DNA of 64,000 bases from a virus, in the IMG/VR virus record IMGVR_UViG_3300006750_000004, positions 1-64,000 of that record. One strand, 5' to 3'. A program made the translations under genes and the position numbers. Positions 18,501 to 25,773 of the stretch are shown here, one piece after another. The notes below the pieces were generated by a model. It saw nothing but the letters and a program-made list of their open reading frames with translations, searched no databases and had not been told where the DNA came from. Each line of letters opens with the position of its first letter. The stretch's first letter is position 1.

Positions 18501-19500
18501 CCCAAAACCCATTAGTTCTTGTGGTTAGATCGTTGAACCATTCTATTTGTTTAGAGCCAAGAAGATGACTGGTCCATATGATGGCCAATCTGACGCCGCA
18601 TCGGTTCATTTCGTCAGCGGCGGTTCTTGCTGCTTCTATGTCGATTGGTGCTTCATCTGTGATAATAAATAGGATTCTAGCGTCGCTATCTTCGCGGTAT
18701 GTCCATTCATTGAACCAGTTGTATGCAATTGATGTGAGAGCTTGGTCCCATGGTTCGTAACCGCCATCAAGATCCATTTGGGCTGCGGCGGCTTGAAATG
18801 CTACTAGGTTTTGGCATGGCTGATTTGTTAAGTCGAGCCTAGTAATTACCCCTCCCCTATTTTCAGCTTGTCCGAATGTTTGCAGTGCGAATCGGTAACT
18901 TCCATTGGATACGGTAGTAATTAGGTTCGCCATTGCGGCGATGCCTGTTTGGACCTTGGTGATAGATTGCCCCATACTCCCACTATTATCGATGGAGAAG
19001 ACCGCGTCGATGTTACAATCGCTTTTGGGGCAATTGGCTGGGTTGATTATTGGTGCATTATTACCCGAGATCATGGCACAATTATCTGCTTGTGGACTAG
19101 CAAATCCGCTTAGTGGTACAACTTCTGGATCATTAATGATCATTTTGTTGAAGTCGACACTAGCTTTGGCCATTCCTAACCCGACCACTTTTTCTTGGTA
19201 TGCTTGGGCTCCTTCGCTTGTGATGGCATATTTGGCGGCGGCGATTTGGGCATCTAGGGTTTGTTGGGTTATTGCTTGGAATACTCCTGGTTTTCGCATT
19301 TCTGGGAGTTCGACGGGTGATTTACCATATGCAAGTATCCTCAGGGCCGTTCCAACGTCTGGGTTGGGGCCACTGGTAGCTCGGGTAATTACTTCTCGAG
19401 CCCAGATGAGTTCAGCGAATGTTGGTTGCCCGATTTCTACGAATTCACCACAAATGGGTCGTTTGATGTCTTCGTACGGGTCTTGTAACGTACCTGTCAT
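12508..19500 (-). CDS. Giant vWA / YWTD-propeller / beta-repeat adhesin-like protein
   Basis: 2330 residues. About residues 160-350 form a von Willebrand factor A domain with an intact MIDAS start 'DNSGSMGQS'. About 505-755 is a bladed region with repeated 'IYRVNIDGSN', 'IYYG', 'VYWTGSN' and 'LDGSN' units, like YWTD/LDL-receptor propellers. Several jelly-roll-like modules with 'LTPGD' and 'FYVDNVLLC' segments flank it. About 1500-2165 holds five or so 90-110-residue repeats with 'NExQxVxL', 'IPxNASAxxV' and 'ITFxGxxG'. No signal peptide or membrane anchor. Most likely a virion fibre or surface adhesin; the C-terminal part is Cys-rich (CCDN). Confidence 0.85.
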   Translation of the reverse strand: MTGTLQDPYEDIKRPICGEFVEIGQPTFAELIWAREVITRATSGPNPDVGTALRILAYGKSPVELPEMRKPGVFQAITQQTLDAQIAAAKYAITSEGAQAYQEKVVGLGMAKASVDFNKMIINDPEVVPLSGFASPQADNCAMISGNNAPIINPANCPKSDCNIDAVFSIDNSGSMGQSITKVQTGIAAMANLITTVSNGSYRFALQTFGQAENRGGVITRLDLTNQPCQNLVAFQAAAAQMDLDGGYEPWDQALTSIAYNWFNEWTYREDSDARILFIITDEAPIDIEAARTAADEMNRCGVRLAIIWTSHLLGSKQIEWFNDLTTRTNGFWVHAQAGNNILALMTSFILSVCESSQTPECPGGEDKILNGKFETSIANWTDLSTVSGRSTSWNSGFQALQTNGAAGQTISGLTPGDLAILGFSVHVDTTPAAAAAAAAIAPQAAPSCPSGWSLVDADDWSEGNTSLQGWAGSGVEISTSTLKLISSNETGGSGSFTDKLFMTAGDKIKTSDLDGSNLADVVTGSGNARDIDVDVINKHIYWMEISQFAGTEDAIYRVNIDGSNKAKIADIDESLGIRLDVVNQHIYYGTSITPQILRINFDGSGSTVIANSPKRVVRITLDIENDHVYWTGSNSSTDGTVYRSNLDGSNIVIIVDESTQPTIANVRGIGIDYNSGKLYASTTGELIQMDLDGSNYSVIGTTATGDDLIVDTAAGRICLADSGKNTVFTYELDGDNRNQLFPDFTANFTGIARMSANSMSAYKTFTDLTPGDDVQLLVNVDTVSLGQVAIQLLDGPLILAETINGSGTFSVIATVPISEQISACVRLIADPEEMATAGIFATSLCIGDDIPPVESILNYKLRNGSGSTLASGTVTEAELQPPGQDNSQRFDLFTTIGLDGEIEVFFDAETGEDSPFYVDNVLLCILKEDDCGPGTRNLISNPNFETGVQFWDDAADIPITPTDDEDVWDSLLNAIIVSLTGEPEVRTTLIDLKPGNNYSLNFELTSLEPAVITTIELIYTIYSSTGAVIATSSVTAADTSPPERLQLDFVAPADGEVTVSFKSGITSGVAKIRNILLCDTSGDCDPGFEKLSFDDFSENRGAWAGGTHDAVDQLVTLEATNGDDTLSQTFTALEPGITAQLSFNVLNSPDGIGTFKIEFHSGDIIDQFTTDGTPGIKTFSSIVQDDKVTILIKNLAIFDANLDDILVCAQDAPPCDGSITDLEVLVEWDGIPRKPTNLFNAIVRYTIRDPDDPFSVSTSTHIATDEGVLGVSSCDMWKQQGQGGTPQSGVLGFGLTPSLADSIAKGDFASVATRTNWIWDIPSASTSSGVQDVLSIAFQDPPAGLIENVEVFLLANHVLPSGADSSPENPGPFTCEPDPASELTISIRYKNSKSLQREFTQRIDKNDVWQQSDDFTLGLPWDTVSALDNGLKGSSARWESFEFVLDDVDGRGLDQCTTALFFTAVGEGILTFPEFAFENNRGVFTDSCLAEILITDLSPGSAVNEVQSVVLPSPSGGTWTLTFDFGTVETTTNIPWNASAEQVRNRLASLANIGDKANVGVTGSGTTANPFLITFVGTLGARDHNILVGNGDNFTGSATAFVTTVTNGTINEQQTISRNNDTVLADLLISFGGQTTTPLAFNRTLNEAQSALEGLTSIGAGNISVTGDTTGRDDAYTGPLRIKFIGSFGGQNVELATVSPSSLYTVTQDWMGGAPPAGGIDENQLITVQASGGTFVLRVFDVGGTAPGIEVDTTTEGGISDTDCYDITFSGTLGSTNIDNNTFFPGVPDTFTHTLQNIRQGGTDPEIQRHCFQWNGPVTGFGTPFGLTTPSDAVFVDILDTVAPSNLVTGTDSSAAIKTYLELASAVTVGDISVAAQQLTGAVNEVQTVTLTGSPVAGTFALIVEGERTADIPFNASATSVQNALNALVNLSEVTVTSSGTLPSNVTYTITFAGTDGSKNWQTIVADPSNLEGGNAFADTGAIPFNASATQVEAAIVAAASWLATTDIAVTKVSGSPVDEYQWNVFWTGSFTRTDIPQMQTDPSGSQLTGAPIEILEVTNGSGSNERQRLQIIRATGGSFKLSLTLDGVTDTTTAIPWNTTAEGLEAQLLQLVFFNTPGQISVVDEYPLGLPPDPINTSYIIVFQRIFGDIPLLVADFQETLLCNPLILPPIDPGPYPYPVPGCDDLSDLSCQSGPLLCRPGDSDEPVLEVDCCDNETITSEANVSRRLQIERDLFDPNRMVNGKRLTLRDLALVKGINVGEYTPYERNFNTGTLEETTWSRTIETKLSFVLIENNLDSLKGRSRVLNHISQHREILPARFTWPEASFT

Positions 19501-19547
19501 GGTCTCGTCTACTCCAGAATCTACAGTAGATTTGTGTAGATCTGAGG

Positions 19548-20018
19548 CTATAGATCCGAGACCTTTGTGACATCATCATTGTTGTCCAGCTCTTCCATAA
19601 TCGCTGTTTTTCGCGATTCTCTGACCTGGGTCACGACTTCACTGACTTCGATGGCACCAGATTTCATTTGTTTGGTGTACTCTTCGGTCAGTGCGATTTG
19701 GTCGTGTGACGCCACGAGAAGTGGATCAATATTCCTCATTCTAGATACGGCGACATTTAATTGTATTCTGAAATAATCATCCTCTTCCTCCCAACGTTCT
19801 TTGAGGAGAGGCATACCTGTTTCTTTCAAGCATTCGATGAATACTTTATATTTCACCGTCTCTTCGACCATTTGCTCCCATTCTTCACGTTCGACCTGGG
19901 TATGCAGGGTCAACATGGATCCCTCTTCATAAAAGAGGATAGTACCTTCTAATATGAATAATGTGGGATGATTCTCTTGCTTACGTTTGGGTTTCTTCTT
20001 GGATTTCTTTTTACCCAT
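19548..20018 (-). CDS. Hypothetical helical protein with basic N-terminus
   Basis: 156 residues. The first 14 residues are almost all Lys/Arg ('MGKKKSKKKPKRKQ'), followed by a short strand region and long acidic helices. No family recognised. A small basic tail plus helical body fits a DNA- or protein-binding virion component, but that is a guess. It lies 48 bases upstream of the giant gene in the same direction, so it may be co-transcribed. Confidence 0.55.
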   Translation of the reverse strand: MGKKKSKKKPKRKQENHPTLFILEGTILFYEEGSMLTLHTQVEREEWEQMVEETVKYKVFIECLKETGMPLLKERWEEEDDYFRIQLNVAVSRMRNIDPLLVASHDQIALTEEYTKQMKSGAIEVSEVVTQVRESRKTAIMEELDNNDDVTKVSDL

Positions 20019-20319
20019 GGATTTCTGGTAGCCTCCTAGCTTTGTCGTCGATCAAGTGATCGTAATATGGTTTGTCTAATCGGAGCTGGTAGTATTTACA
20101 ACCCCACTGTTTCAGTTGTCGTTCCGTCAGTGAACGCCAATTAATGCCTGTTTTGGCACCGCGTGACGTCCAATAAATAACCGTGTGGCCCTGGTCGAAG
20201 ATCTCGTTGATTTTGTCTATATTATCTTGGCATGGAACTGAATTTTTGTAATCTGGCATTCCATCCTTGGTTGGTGTAAAACAGATGGTCATATCGATGT
20301 CGACATAGTATTCTTGCAT
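20011..20319 (-). CDS. Short HAD-superfamily phosphatase (sugar-phosphate type)
   Basis: 102 residues from the ATG at 20319, which has GGAGG five bases upstream; the longer open frame opposite the oxygenase gene is not used. The motif 'VDIDMTICF' gives the DxD nucleophile pair (usually DIDGT, here Met for Gly). 'VIYWTSRGAKTGINW' provides the motif II Ser/Thr, and 'DKPYYDHLIDDKA' the Lys and the acidic motif IV. The same plan is seen in capsule-linked phosphatases and in the C-terminal half of the protein at 23140-24072. Possible substrates are Kdo-8-phosphate or heptose bisphosphate type sugars. Confidence 0.75.
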   Translation of the reverse strand: MQEYYVDIDMTICFTPTKDGMPDYKNSVPCQDNIDKINEIFDQGHTVIYWTSRGAKTGINWRSLTERQLKQWGCKYYQLRLDKPYYDHLIDDKARRLPEIHG

Positions 20320-20342
20320 CATCCCCTCCAGGACTAAGTACC

Positions 20343-21020
20343 ATGAATTGGCTATTACCAAAAGATGCGAGCCCAGCTGATGTAATTCAATTTGTCCAAG
20401 AACATGGTATTGCAGTCCTAGAAGGATATGTCTCAGATCAGGACTTATTGAATAAAGCAAAAGATGAAGCTTTGGCTGAATCACTTAAAGCTAAGAGTGG
20501 TTATAAATTTGGGAAGGCTATGCGATACGGGCCACACCACATTAATGGTCCTGTGGAAAAATTACTAGCAATTAGTAATATTCTGGCAGATCCTAATTGT
20601 TTAGAGATAGAGAAACTCTCTGGTAAGAAACGCCAGGAAGTATTCATTACTCATGAGTATATCCAGAGTCCCGAACCAGAACGTAATGGATTCTTACATT
20701 TTGATAGGAATAGTACATTCAAACTCATATTCTACTTGATGGATGTGAACGAACAGTGTGGCCCGTTTCGGGCTATAATGGGCACACACATTTTGGGACG
20801 GGAACTTCGTACTAAGGAATGGAAGAGGACGCGAATCAATTCGTCAATCAAGAATAGACTAGCTATTGATTATCCGGAATTAGGATATACTGAGAATGAC
20901 GGTAATCCTGTGATTGGCCCAGCAGGTACATTAATTGTGCTTGATACCGATACCCTGCATAAGGGAGGATTGGTGGAATCACAACATCAGCGACTAATTT
21001 TGAGGACTCACTGCAGATGA
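20343..21020 (+). CDS. PhyH-like Fe(II)/2-oxoglutarate oxygenase
   Basis: 225 residues, double-stranded beta-helix fold. The iron ligands HxD are in 'LHFDRNSTFKLIFYL' (about 120-134), and the distal His with the 2OG-binding Arg are in 'TLHKGGLVES...RLILRTH' near the C-terminus. Family members hydroxylate small molecules, sugars or peptides. Its stop overlaps the GT29-like gene by 4 bases, so it may hydroxylate a sugar intermediate or a glycan, which is inference from context. Confidence 0.75.
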   Translation: MNWLLPKDASPADVIQFVQEHGIAVLEGYVSDQDLLNKAKDEALAESLKAKSGYKFGKAMRYGPHHINGPVEKLLAISNILADPNCLEIEKLSGKKRQEVFITHEYIQSPEPERNGFLHFDRNSTFKLIFYLMDVNEQCGPFRAIMGTHILGRELRTKEWKRTRINSSIKNRLAIDYPELGYTENDGNPVIGPAGTLIVLDTDTLHKGGLVESQHQRLILRTHCR

Positions 21021-21655
21021 TTATTGAACATGTTTCTCCAAAACTTGAAATATCAAAAAACCTGGCTATTGTTGGTTCTTGTGCTAAATTGAAGTTGTCT
21101 AAGTACGGAGATGAAATAGACAGTTTTGACGATGTTCTCAGATTTAATAGGGCACCAACTGAAGGATACGAAGAGATCGCCGGTAGTAAGACTACGGTGC
21201 GTATTACTAATGGCCATGTCTTCATGAGTATGCCATTTACGCGATGGGAAGAGGACCAGAATTTCGTACGGAGGCTACGGGATACACGGCTCATCGTTGC
21301 TCGGGGTCCAGAATTAATACCTCGTCGCGATGAGGCTATTGATAAGAGTATCGAGTTGTTTCAAATTACTCAGTCATTCGATCAGATTCTCAAACCGGAA
21401 GCGCCACATGTTAAGATGCTGCGACCACGGCGGCTCAAGATAACAGTGCCCACTGTTGGTTTAATGGGAATCATGCTTATGGTGAATTCTGGTCTCCGCC
21501 CTGTCGTCTATGGGTGGAGCACGTCAGCCGATGAGCCGATGAGTCATTATTTCAATAATCGGTCTCCCACGACCAGTAATTATCATAAGTGGGAGACGGA
21601 AATGGCGTTAGTACAGCACCTAATCAAGACAGACAAGATAGAGGTCCGCAAATGA
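21017..21655 (+). CDS. GT29 sialyltransferase-like protein
   Basis: 212 residues. About residues 17-62 match sialyl motif L of eukaryotic-type sialyltransferases: 'IVGSCAKLKLSKYG', then 'IDSFDDVLRFNRAPTEGYE' and 'GSKTTVRI'. A 'VPTVGLMGIMLM' segment takes the place of motif S, and 'HKWETE' near residue 190 satisfies the motif VS pattern HxxxxE, with its catalytic-type His. GT29 enzymes use CMP-sialic acid or related CMP-ulosonic acids. The CMP-sugar synthetase gene at 30374 would supply such a donor. No membrane anchor is present. It is coupled to both neighbours by ATGA overlaps. Confidence 0.8.
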   Translation: MIIEHVSPKLEISKNLAIVGSCAKLKLSKYGDEIDSFDDVLRFNRAPTEGYEEIAGSKTTVRITNGHVFMSMPFTRWEEDQNFVRRLRDTRLIVARGPELIPRRDEAIDKSIELFQITQSFDQILKPEAPHVKMLRPRRLKITVPTVGLMGIMLMVNSGLRPVVYGWSTSADEPMSHYFNNRSPTTSNYHKWETEMALVQHLIKTDKIEVRK

Positions 21656-22317
21656 AGATTGTCATTCTTGGTGATAGTCACACTAGGGCGTTCGCCCATA
21701 GAAAGGATGTGTATCCATTCTTCTTGGGACCTGGTGGGTCTATTAATCTAAAGTGCGGGACGGAAATTATTAAGCAGAAATCACATGATGTTTTAGAGTC
21801 GCTCCAATTGACTGAAAACGATTGGGTTTTCTTCCATCTTGGCGAACCAGATTGTCGCGTACAACTTGGTAGGGGCTGGCATCCTCACAAACTACTGGAT
21901 GTAGCCGAGACGGTGGACAAGAGATTCCTCGAAGAGTGCATAGTCAATTATATGTCTATTATTACTGGAACGCACGCCCCCAATAAAGGTGTGATTGGGG
22001 CGGCTACGGCTTACCCACCAGCGTTTGGAGCTGTGAAGTATTTCAATAACTGCTTGCAGAAACGTTTCGCCAACTACTTTGATATTTTTAATCACGTGTT
22101 CGATGGCACACGTGTTAAGCCGGAATATTGTGATCCAGATCCCAAACGTGATCCACTTCACTTGAATTCCACGATTGCTGGATTTTTTATTAGGCAATTG
22201 GCTAAGGCTGGTATTACTGCGGTTAAGAATCATCCACCGACTAGAGATCCATTTAATGTAATGGATGTCAAAAAAGATTTTAATGTCAGCCGATTTGGGA
22301 GTTTAACAATCAAATGA
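21652..22317 (+). CDS. SGNH/GDSL-type hydrolase
   Basis: 221 residues from the ATG that overlaps the preceding stop (ATGA). 'ILGDSHTRAF' gives the block I Ser of the SGNH fold, 'FHLGEPDCR' resembles the block III region, and 'DPLHLN' near residue 165 supplies the catalytic Asp-x-x-His. Such enzymes de-acetylate or de-acylate sugars and lipids. Its place between a sialyltransferase-like gene and another transferase-like gene suggests a glycan O-acetyl substrate. Overlaps the next gene by 4 bases. Confidence 0.65.
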   Translation: MKIVILGDSHTRAFAHRKDVYPFFLGPGGSINLKCGTEIIKQKSHDVLESLQLTENDWVFFHLGEPDCRVQLGRGWHPHKLLDVAETVDKRFLEECIVNYMSIITGTHAPNKGVIGAATAYPPAFGAVKYFNNCLQKRFANYFDIFNHVFDGTRVKPEYCDPDPKRDPLHLNSTIAGFFIRQLAKAGITAVKNHPPTRDPFNVMDVKKDFNVSRFGSLTIK

Positions 22318-23126
22318 AAATTGCGCTTTGTCTATTCGGAAATGTGGGTCATCAACTATGCCAGGGTGAGCGGAAACAGAAAAAGGGGCATGACCCATTT
22401 GAGGAAGCGTTTAAACCAAAGGGGAAGGGTTGGACTAATCCCACTCTTGGTGCAAATGCTTTCAAGAAGCATGTTATGGGTGGACACGATGTAGATGTCT
22501 TCTTGCATTCTTGGTCTGTTGATTACAAACAAGAACTGCTAGACATCTATAAACCAGTTGATCATGAGATAGTCGTCCAGACACAGTTTGGGTCAGACCT
22601 GGCAAAATATGGTCTTGTCGGTACAGACATGAGCAAATGGGAAATGTCTGAATTTGCGAAAAAGTCGTATGACTTATTACTACCAAGCCGTGGTTCAGCT
22701 CAAGCCATTATCGATGAGCTGAGGGAGTTGAGTTTTCGGACAGAAAGCAGATGGTGGAGTAACAAACGGGTTTTGGAACTCGCTAAAGCCCATGAGGCCA
22801 AGCACGGGATCGAGTACGATTTCATTTTGGTCTCTCGGTTTGATAATGTCTTTACCACGCCGTTGCCGTTCTCTGATCTTGACCCAACCAAATTCTATGG
22901 CAGTAGACGGTTTGGCAGACCAGATGAGAATTATTCGTATTTCGACTACTGGTTTGTCTCAGGCTCGGAGAACATGGGCAAATTCGCTGGTCTGTATGAT
23001 AATCGTTTCAATTATTCTATCCGTCCCACATTCGCCTGCCGCGAACATGTGGTTCAGACTATGGGTGTGGACGCTGTTGCTTTCTTATTCAAAAACGCCA
23101 AAGATTATCTCCTTGGGACCAGATAA
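22314..23126 (+). CDS. Putative glycosyltransferase of unassigned family
   Basis: 270 residues. It opens with 'MKIALCLFGNVGHQ' and contains 'VDVFLHSWSVDY' and 'YDFILVSRFDNVF', where an Arg-x-Asp takes the position of a DXD-like motif. I associate this layout with nucleotide-sugar transferases found in phage, algal-virus and bacterial glycan clusters. Aromatic patches ('YSYFDYWFVSG') fit sugar binding. No membrane segment. ATGA overlap with the SGNH gene supports one operon. Confidence 0.5.
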   Translation: MKIALCLFGNVGHQLCQGERKQKKGHDPFEEAFKPKGKGWTNPTLGANAFKKHVMGGHDVDVFLHSWSVDYKQELLDIYKPVDHEIVVQTQFGSDLAKYGLVGTDMSKWEMSEFAKKSYDLLLPSRGSAQAIIDELRELSFRTESRWWSNKRVLELAKAHEAKHGIEYDFILVSRFDNVFTTPLPFSDLDPTKFYGSRRFGRPDENYSYFDYWFVSGSENMGKFAGLYDNRFNYSIRPTFACREHVVQTMGVDAVAFLFKNAKDYLLGTR

Positions 23127-23139
23127 CCGGAGTGCTTAA

Positions 23140-24072
23140 ATGTTAACTGTCAATTTCAATAACCTACGGACTATTCGAGTACAACAACCCAAAGTCTTCG
23201 TGGAGACTGGTCTCCAACATGGGGAAGGTGTAAAACAAGCGTTGAATGCTGGATTTGAAACAATTTACAGTATTGAACTTCGAAAAGTGAGTTGTGATGA
23301 GGGTGAGAAGAAATTTGCACAACAGAGGAAAGATGGTAAAGTACACATAATCCATGGCAGATCGGAAGAACAACTTGGGCCGGTAATCAGTAAGATTAAT
23401 GAACCAATTACGTTTTGGCTTGATGCACATTTGGCTCCAGGGCATCTTACGACAATTGGTACGGATGAATATGGTGTATGGTGTCCTTTATATTCAGAAT
23501 TGGAGCATATCGCCAGGCACCCAGTTAAGAACCACATTATTCTGATCGATGATATCGATCGTCTTGATGAAGAATATAATTGGACTGAAGAAGTAAAACT
23601 GGATATCATCAAGTCCAAGGTTCTCGAGATTAACCCACATTACACCATATCTCTTATTTGTGGTGGGTCTATTCTTTATGCCCGTCTAGAGGCTAAGACT
23701 ATAGCATTCGACATAGATGATGTTATCTGTTTTCGGGACGAAACATCATCAGCCGAATTCATAATCGGTCCTGAAAAATATGAAGGATGCTCTCCCAACC
23801 AAGATAAGATACGGTTGGTGAATGAATGCTACGATGCTGGGTATATAATTATTCTATACACTTCACGTGGTATGGGTCAATTCAATGGAGATTCTGAGAG
23901 GTGTGAACTAGAACTTACTGAGGTGACCACCAGACTCTTGAATGAATGGGGAGTGCGGTATCACCAAATTGTTTTCGGTAAGATTCATTTCGACTTGTTG
24001 GTCGATGATAAGACACGAGATTCTAACGATATACACACTCTTAACGATGTGAAAGTCGCCTTAGGTGATTAA
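23140..24072 (+). CDS. Methyltransferase-like / HAD phosphatase fusion protein
   Basis: 310 residues in two parts. Residues 1 to about 185 look like a class I methyltransferase-type Rossmann domain ('VFVETGLQHGEGVKQAL', 'IYSIEL', 'FWLDAH', 'IILIDDIDR'). Residues about 190-310 form an HAD phosphatase with 'AFDIDDVIC' (DxD), 'IILYTSRGMGQF', and 'GKIHFDLLVDDKT'. The second half is related to the 102-residue protein at 20011. A single polypeptide combining these functions is unusual. The HAD part would suit a Kdo- or heptose-phosphate phosphatase; the first part could also be non-catalytic. Confidence 0.7.
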   Translation: MLTVNFNNLRTIRVQQPKVFVETGLQHGEGVKQALNAGFETIYSIELRKVSCDEGEKKFAQQRKDGKVHIIHGRSEEQLGPVISKINEPITFWLDAHLAPGHLTTIGTDEYGVWCPLYSELEHIARHPVKNHIILIDDIDRLDEEYNWTEEVKLDIIKSKVLEINPHYTISLICGGSILYARLEAKTIAFDIDDVICFRDETSSAEFIIGPEKYEGCSPNQDKIRLVNECYDAGYIIILYTSRGMGQFNGDSERCELELTEVTTRLLNEWGVRYHQIVFGKIHFDLLVDDKTRDSNDIHTLNDVKVALGD

Positions 24073-24845
24073 TGAAGCTGATCCCAAACAAACTTCGGCA
24101 GACAGTCCTAACGATGGTGCATGGTAACGGATCCGGGCACATCGGCGGCAGTTTCTCCATAGCAGAGGCAGTAGCTTATCTCTACTCCAATTTCAACCTT
24201 ATAGAGGGCGATGGAGATAAACTCGTTTTGTCTAAAGGCCACTCAATCCCGATTGTCTATGCGGCCCTATATGAATTGGGCCTCATATCGGACGACGACT
24301 TGAAGAAATTTCGCCAGATCGATTCACCGTTACAGGGCCACCCACATAAGCTAGCATTACCATATATCCATGCTTCCACCGGATCCCTTGGTCAAGGGCT
24401 AAGTATTGCTATCGGGCATGCGATGGGGATGAGGATGAGGGGTCAGACCACCAAATCATTTTGTATTATAGGTGATGGCGAGTCGCAGGAAGGGCAGATC
24501 TGGGAAGCTTTGATGTTAGCACCGAGACATAAACTTGGAAACCTGGTTTGTTTTATTGATCGGAACGGTGGTCAAGGAGACGGGCCTGTAGATGATATCC
24601 TGAGTTTGGGAGATCTGCATGCTAAAGTGAAAGCGTTCGGTTGGAACACCCGGACTATTAATGGTCATGATGTTTGGGAGATTGACCAAGCGGTGAATTC
24701 TGTTAAAGCTGATACTCCGACTTGTATTATATGCAATACAATTAAAGGTCGTGGAGTATCGTTCATCGAGGGTGGCTGGCATGCGAGAGTCCCGAATGAT
24801 GATGAATACAAGATGGCAATGGAGGAATTAGATGAAGGCAACTAG
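24072..24845 (+). CDS. Transketolase, N-terminal (thiamine diphosphate) subunit
   Basis: 257 residues. 'LSKGHSIPIVYAAL', 'GSLGQGLSIAIGHA' and the thiamine-diphosphate/Mg motif 'GDGESQEGQIWEA...DRNG' are clear. This is the PP half of transketolase, encoded separately as in many archaea and bacteria. With the next gene it should transfer two-carbon ketol units, giving for example sedoheptulose-7-phosphate or erythrose-4-phosphate. It is coupled to the previous gene (TAATG) and followed by the partner subunit after a 14-base overlap. Confidence 0.9.
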   Translation: MKLIPNKLRQTVLTMVHGNGSGHIGGSFSIAEAVAYLYSNFNLIEGDGDKLVLSKGHSIPIVYAALYELGLISDDDLKKFRQIDSPLQGHPHKLALPYIHASTGSLGQGLSIAIGHAMGMRMRGQTTKSFCIIGDGESQEGQIWEALMLAPRHKLGNLVCFIDRNGGQGDGPVDDILSLGDLHAKVKAFGWNTRTINGHDVWEIDQAVNSVKADTPTCIICNTIKGRGVSFIEGGWHARVPNDDEYKMAMEELDEGN

Positions 24846-25773
24846 AGATGGCTTTGGTGATCAACTCGCTGCAATGGCTAATATCAAAACCCTGGTGGTC
24901 CTCAATGCGGACTTGGCGGACGCTACGCGTCTGAAGAAATTCGCAGCTGCCGCTCCTAATCGATATATGGAGATTGGCATTGCTGAGGCTAATATGATCG
25001 GTATTGCTGCTGGTTTATCCGAATATGGGTATAAGGTGGTCATTCCATCATTTGCTGCCTTCATTACTGGGCGGTACGATATTATCCGGTGTTCTCTAGC
25101 ATACCAGAACAAGCCGGTCTTGGTGGTTGGAACACATGCTGGGATGGCGATTGGTAAAGATGGTGTGACTCAGATGGGGTTGGAAGACATTAACCTCATG
25201 CGTGGTCTGCCTAATATGAATATCATCCAACCAGCCACTTATTATGAGGCAATGCGGGCTACCGAGTATGCAATCAATTCAGACAAGCTCATCTATTTGA
25301 GACTGGGTCGGCAACCGGTGAAAGAGATGTTCGATGAAGATTGCGAATTTAAATTTGGTAAAGGTCAGGTGTGTCTAGAGGGATCACATATTACGGTTAT
25401 CTCTAGTGGGTGTACTTTAGAAATGGCTCATAATGCGGCCACCAAGATGGGTGCATCATTAATCAACATGCCCACACTCAAACCCATCGACAAGGATATT
25501 ATCAAGATTTACGCCAGGACATCTAAACTCATTGTAACCGTGGAAGATCACACAATCGTGGGTGGTCTTGGCTCAGCCGTTGCTGAAGTCCTTGCTGAGG
25601 CTTACAACTGTTCATCGCAATTGTTGCGGATAGGGATTCAGGACGAGTTTGTTGAGTCAGGACCACCGGCCGATCTTTATGACAAGTATGGTCTTACTGC
25701 CGATAGTATTGTGAACCAAATAAATAGGTTAAGCTTCAGCCCCGAAAGCTCTAACCACTCGTCGCTTAAGTAA
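24832..25773 (+). CDS. Transketolase, C-terminal subunit
   Basis: 313 residues. It holds the Pyr domain with the cofactor-activating Glu ('RYMEIGIAEANMIGIAAGL'), 'SFAAFITGRYD' and 'THAGMAIGKDGVTQM', and a C-terminal regulatory-type domain ('TVEDHTIVGGLGSAVAEVL'). GGAGG sits six bases before the ATG. It partners the preceding gene. The last 45 bases overlap the convergent GmhA gene; a sugar-isomerase gene that uses the transketolase product, next to it, fits a heptose route. Confidence 0.9.
   Translation: MKATRDGFGDQLAAMANIKTLVVLNADLADATRLKKFAAAAPNRYMEIGIAEANMIGIAAGLSEYGYKVVIPSFAAFITGRYDIIRCSLAYQNKPVLVVGTHAGMAIGKDGVTQMGLEDINLMRGLPNMNIIQPATYYEAMRATEYAINSDKLIYLRLGRQPVKEMFDEDCEFKFGKGQVCLEGSHITVISSGCTLEMAHNAATKMGASLINMPTLKPIDKDIIKIYARTSKLIVTVEDHTIVGGLGSAVAEVLAEAYNCSSQLLRIGIQDEFVESGPPADLYDKYGLTADSIVNQINRLSFSPESSNHSSLK

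Noticed and set aside
18905-19570. 221-codon plus-strand frame opposite the giant gene
   Set aside because: Antisense shadow of a GC-biased coding region; the giant protein has clear vWA motifs there.
20320-20484. N-terminal extension of the HAD phosphatase frame
   Set aside because: It lies opposite the oxygenase gene, and the ATG at 20319 has a good ribosome site.
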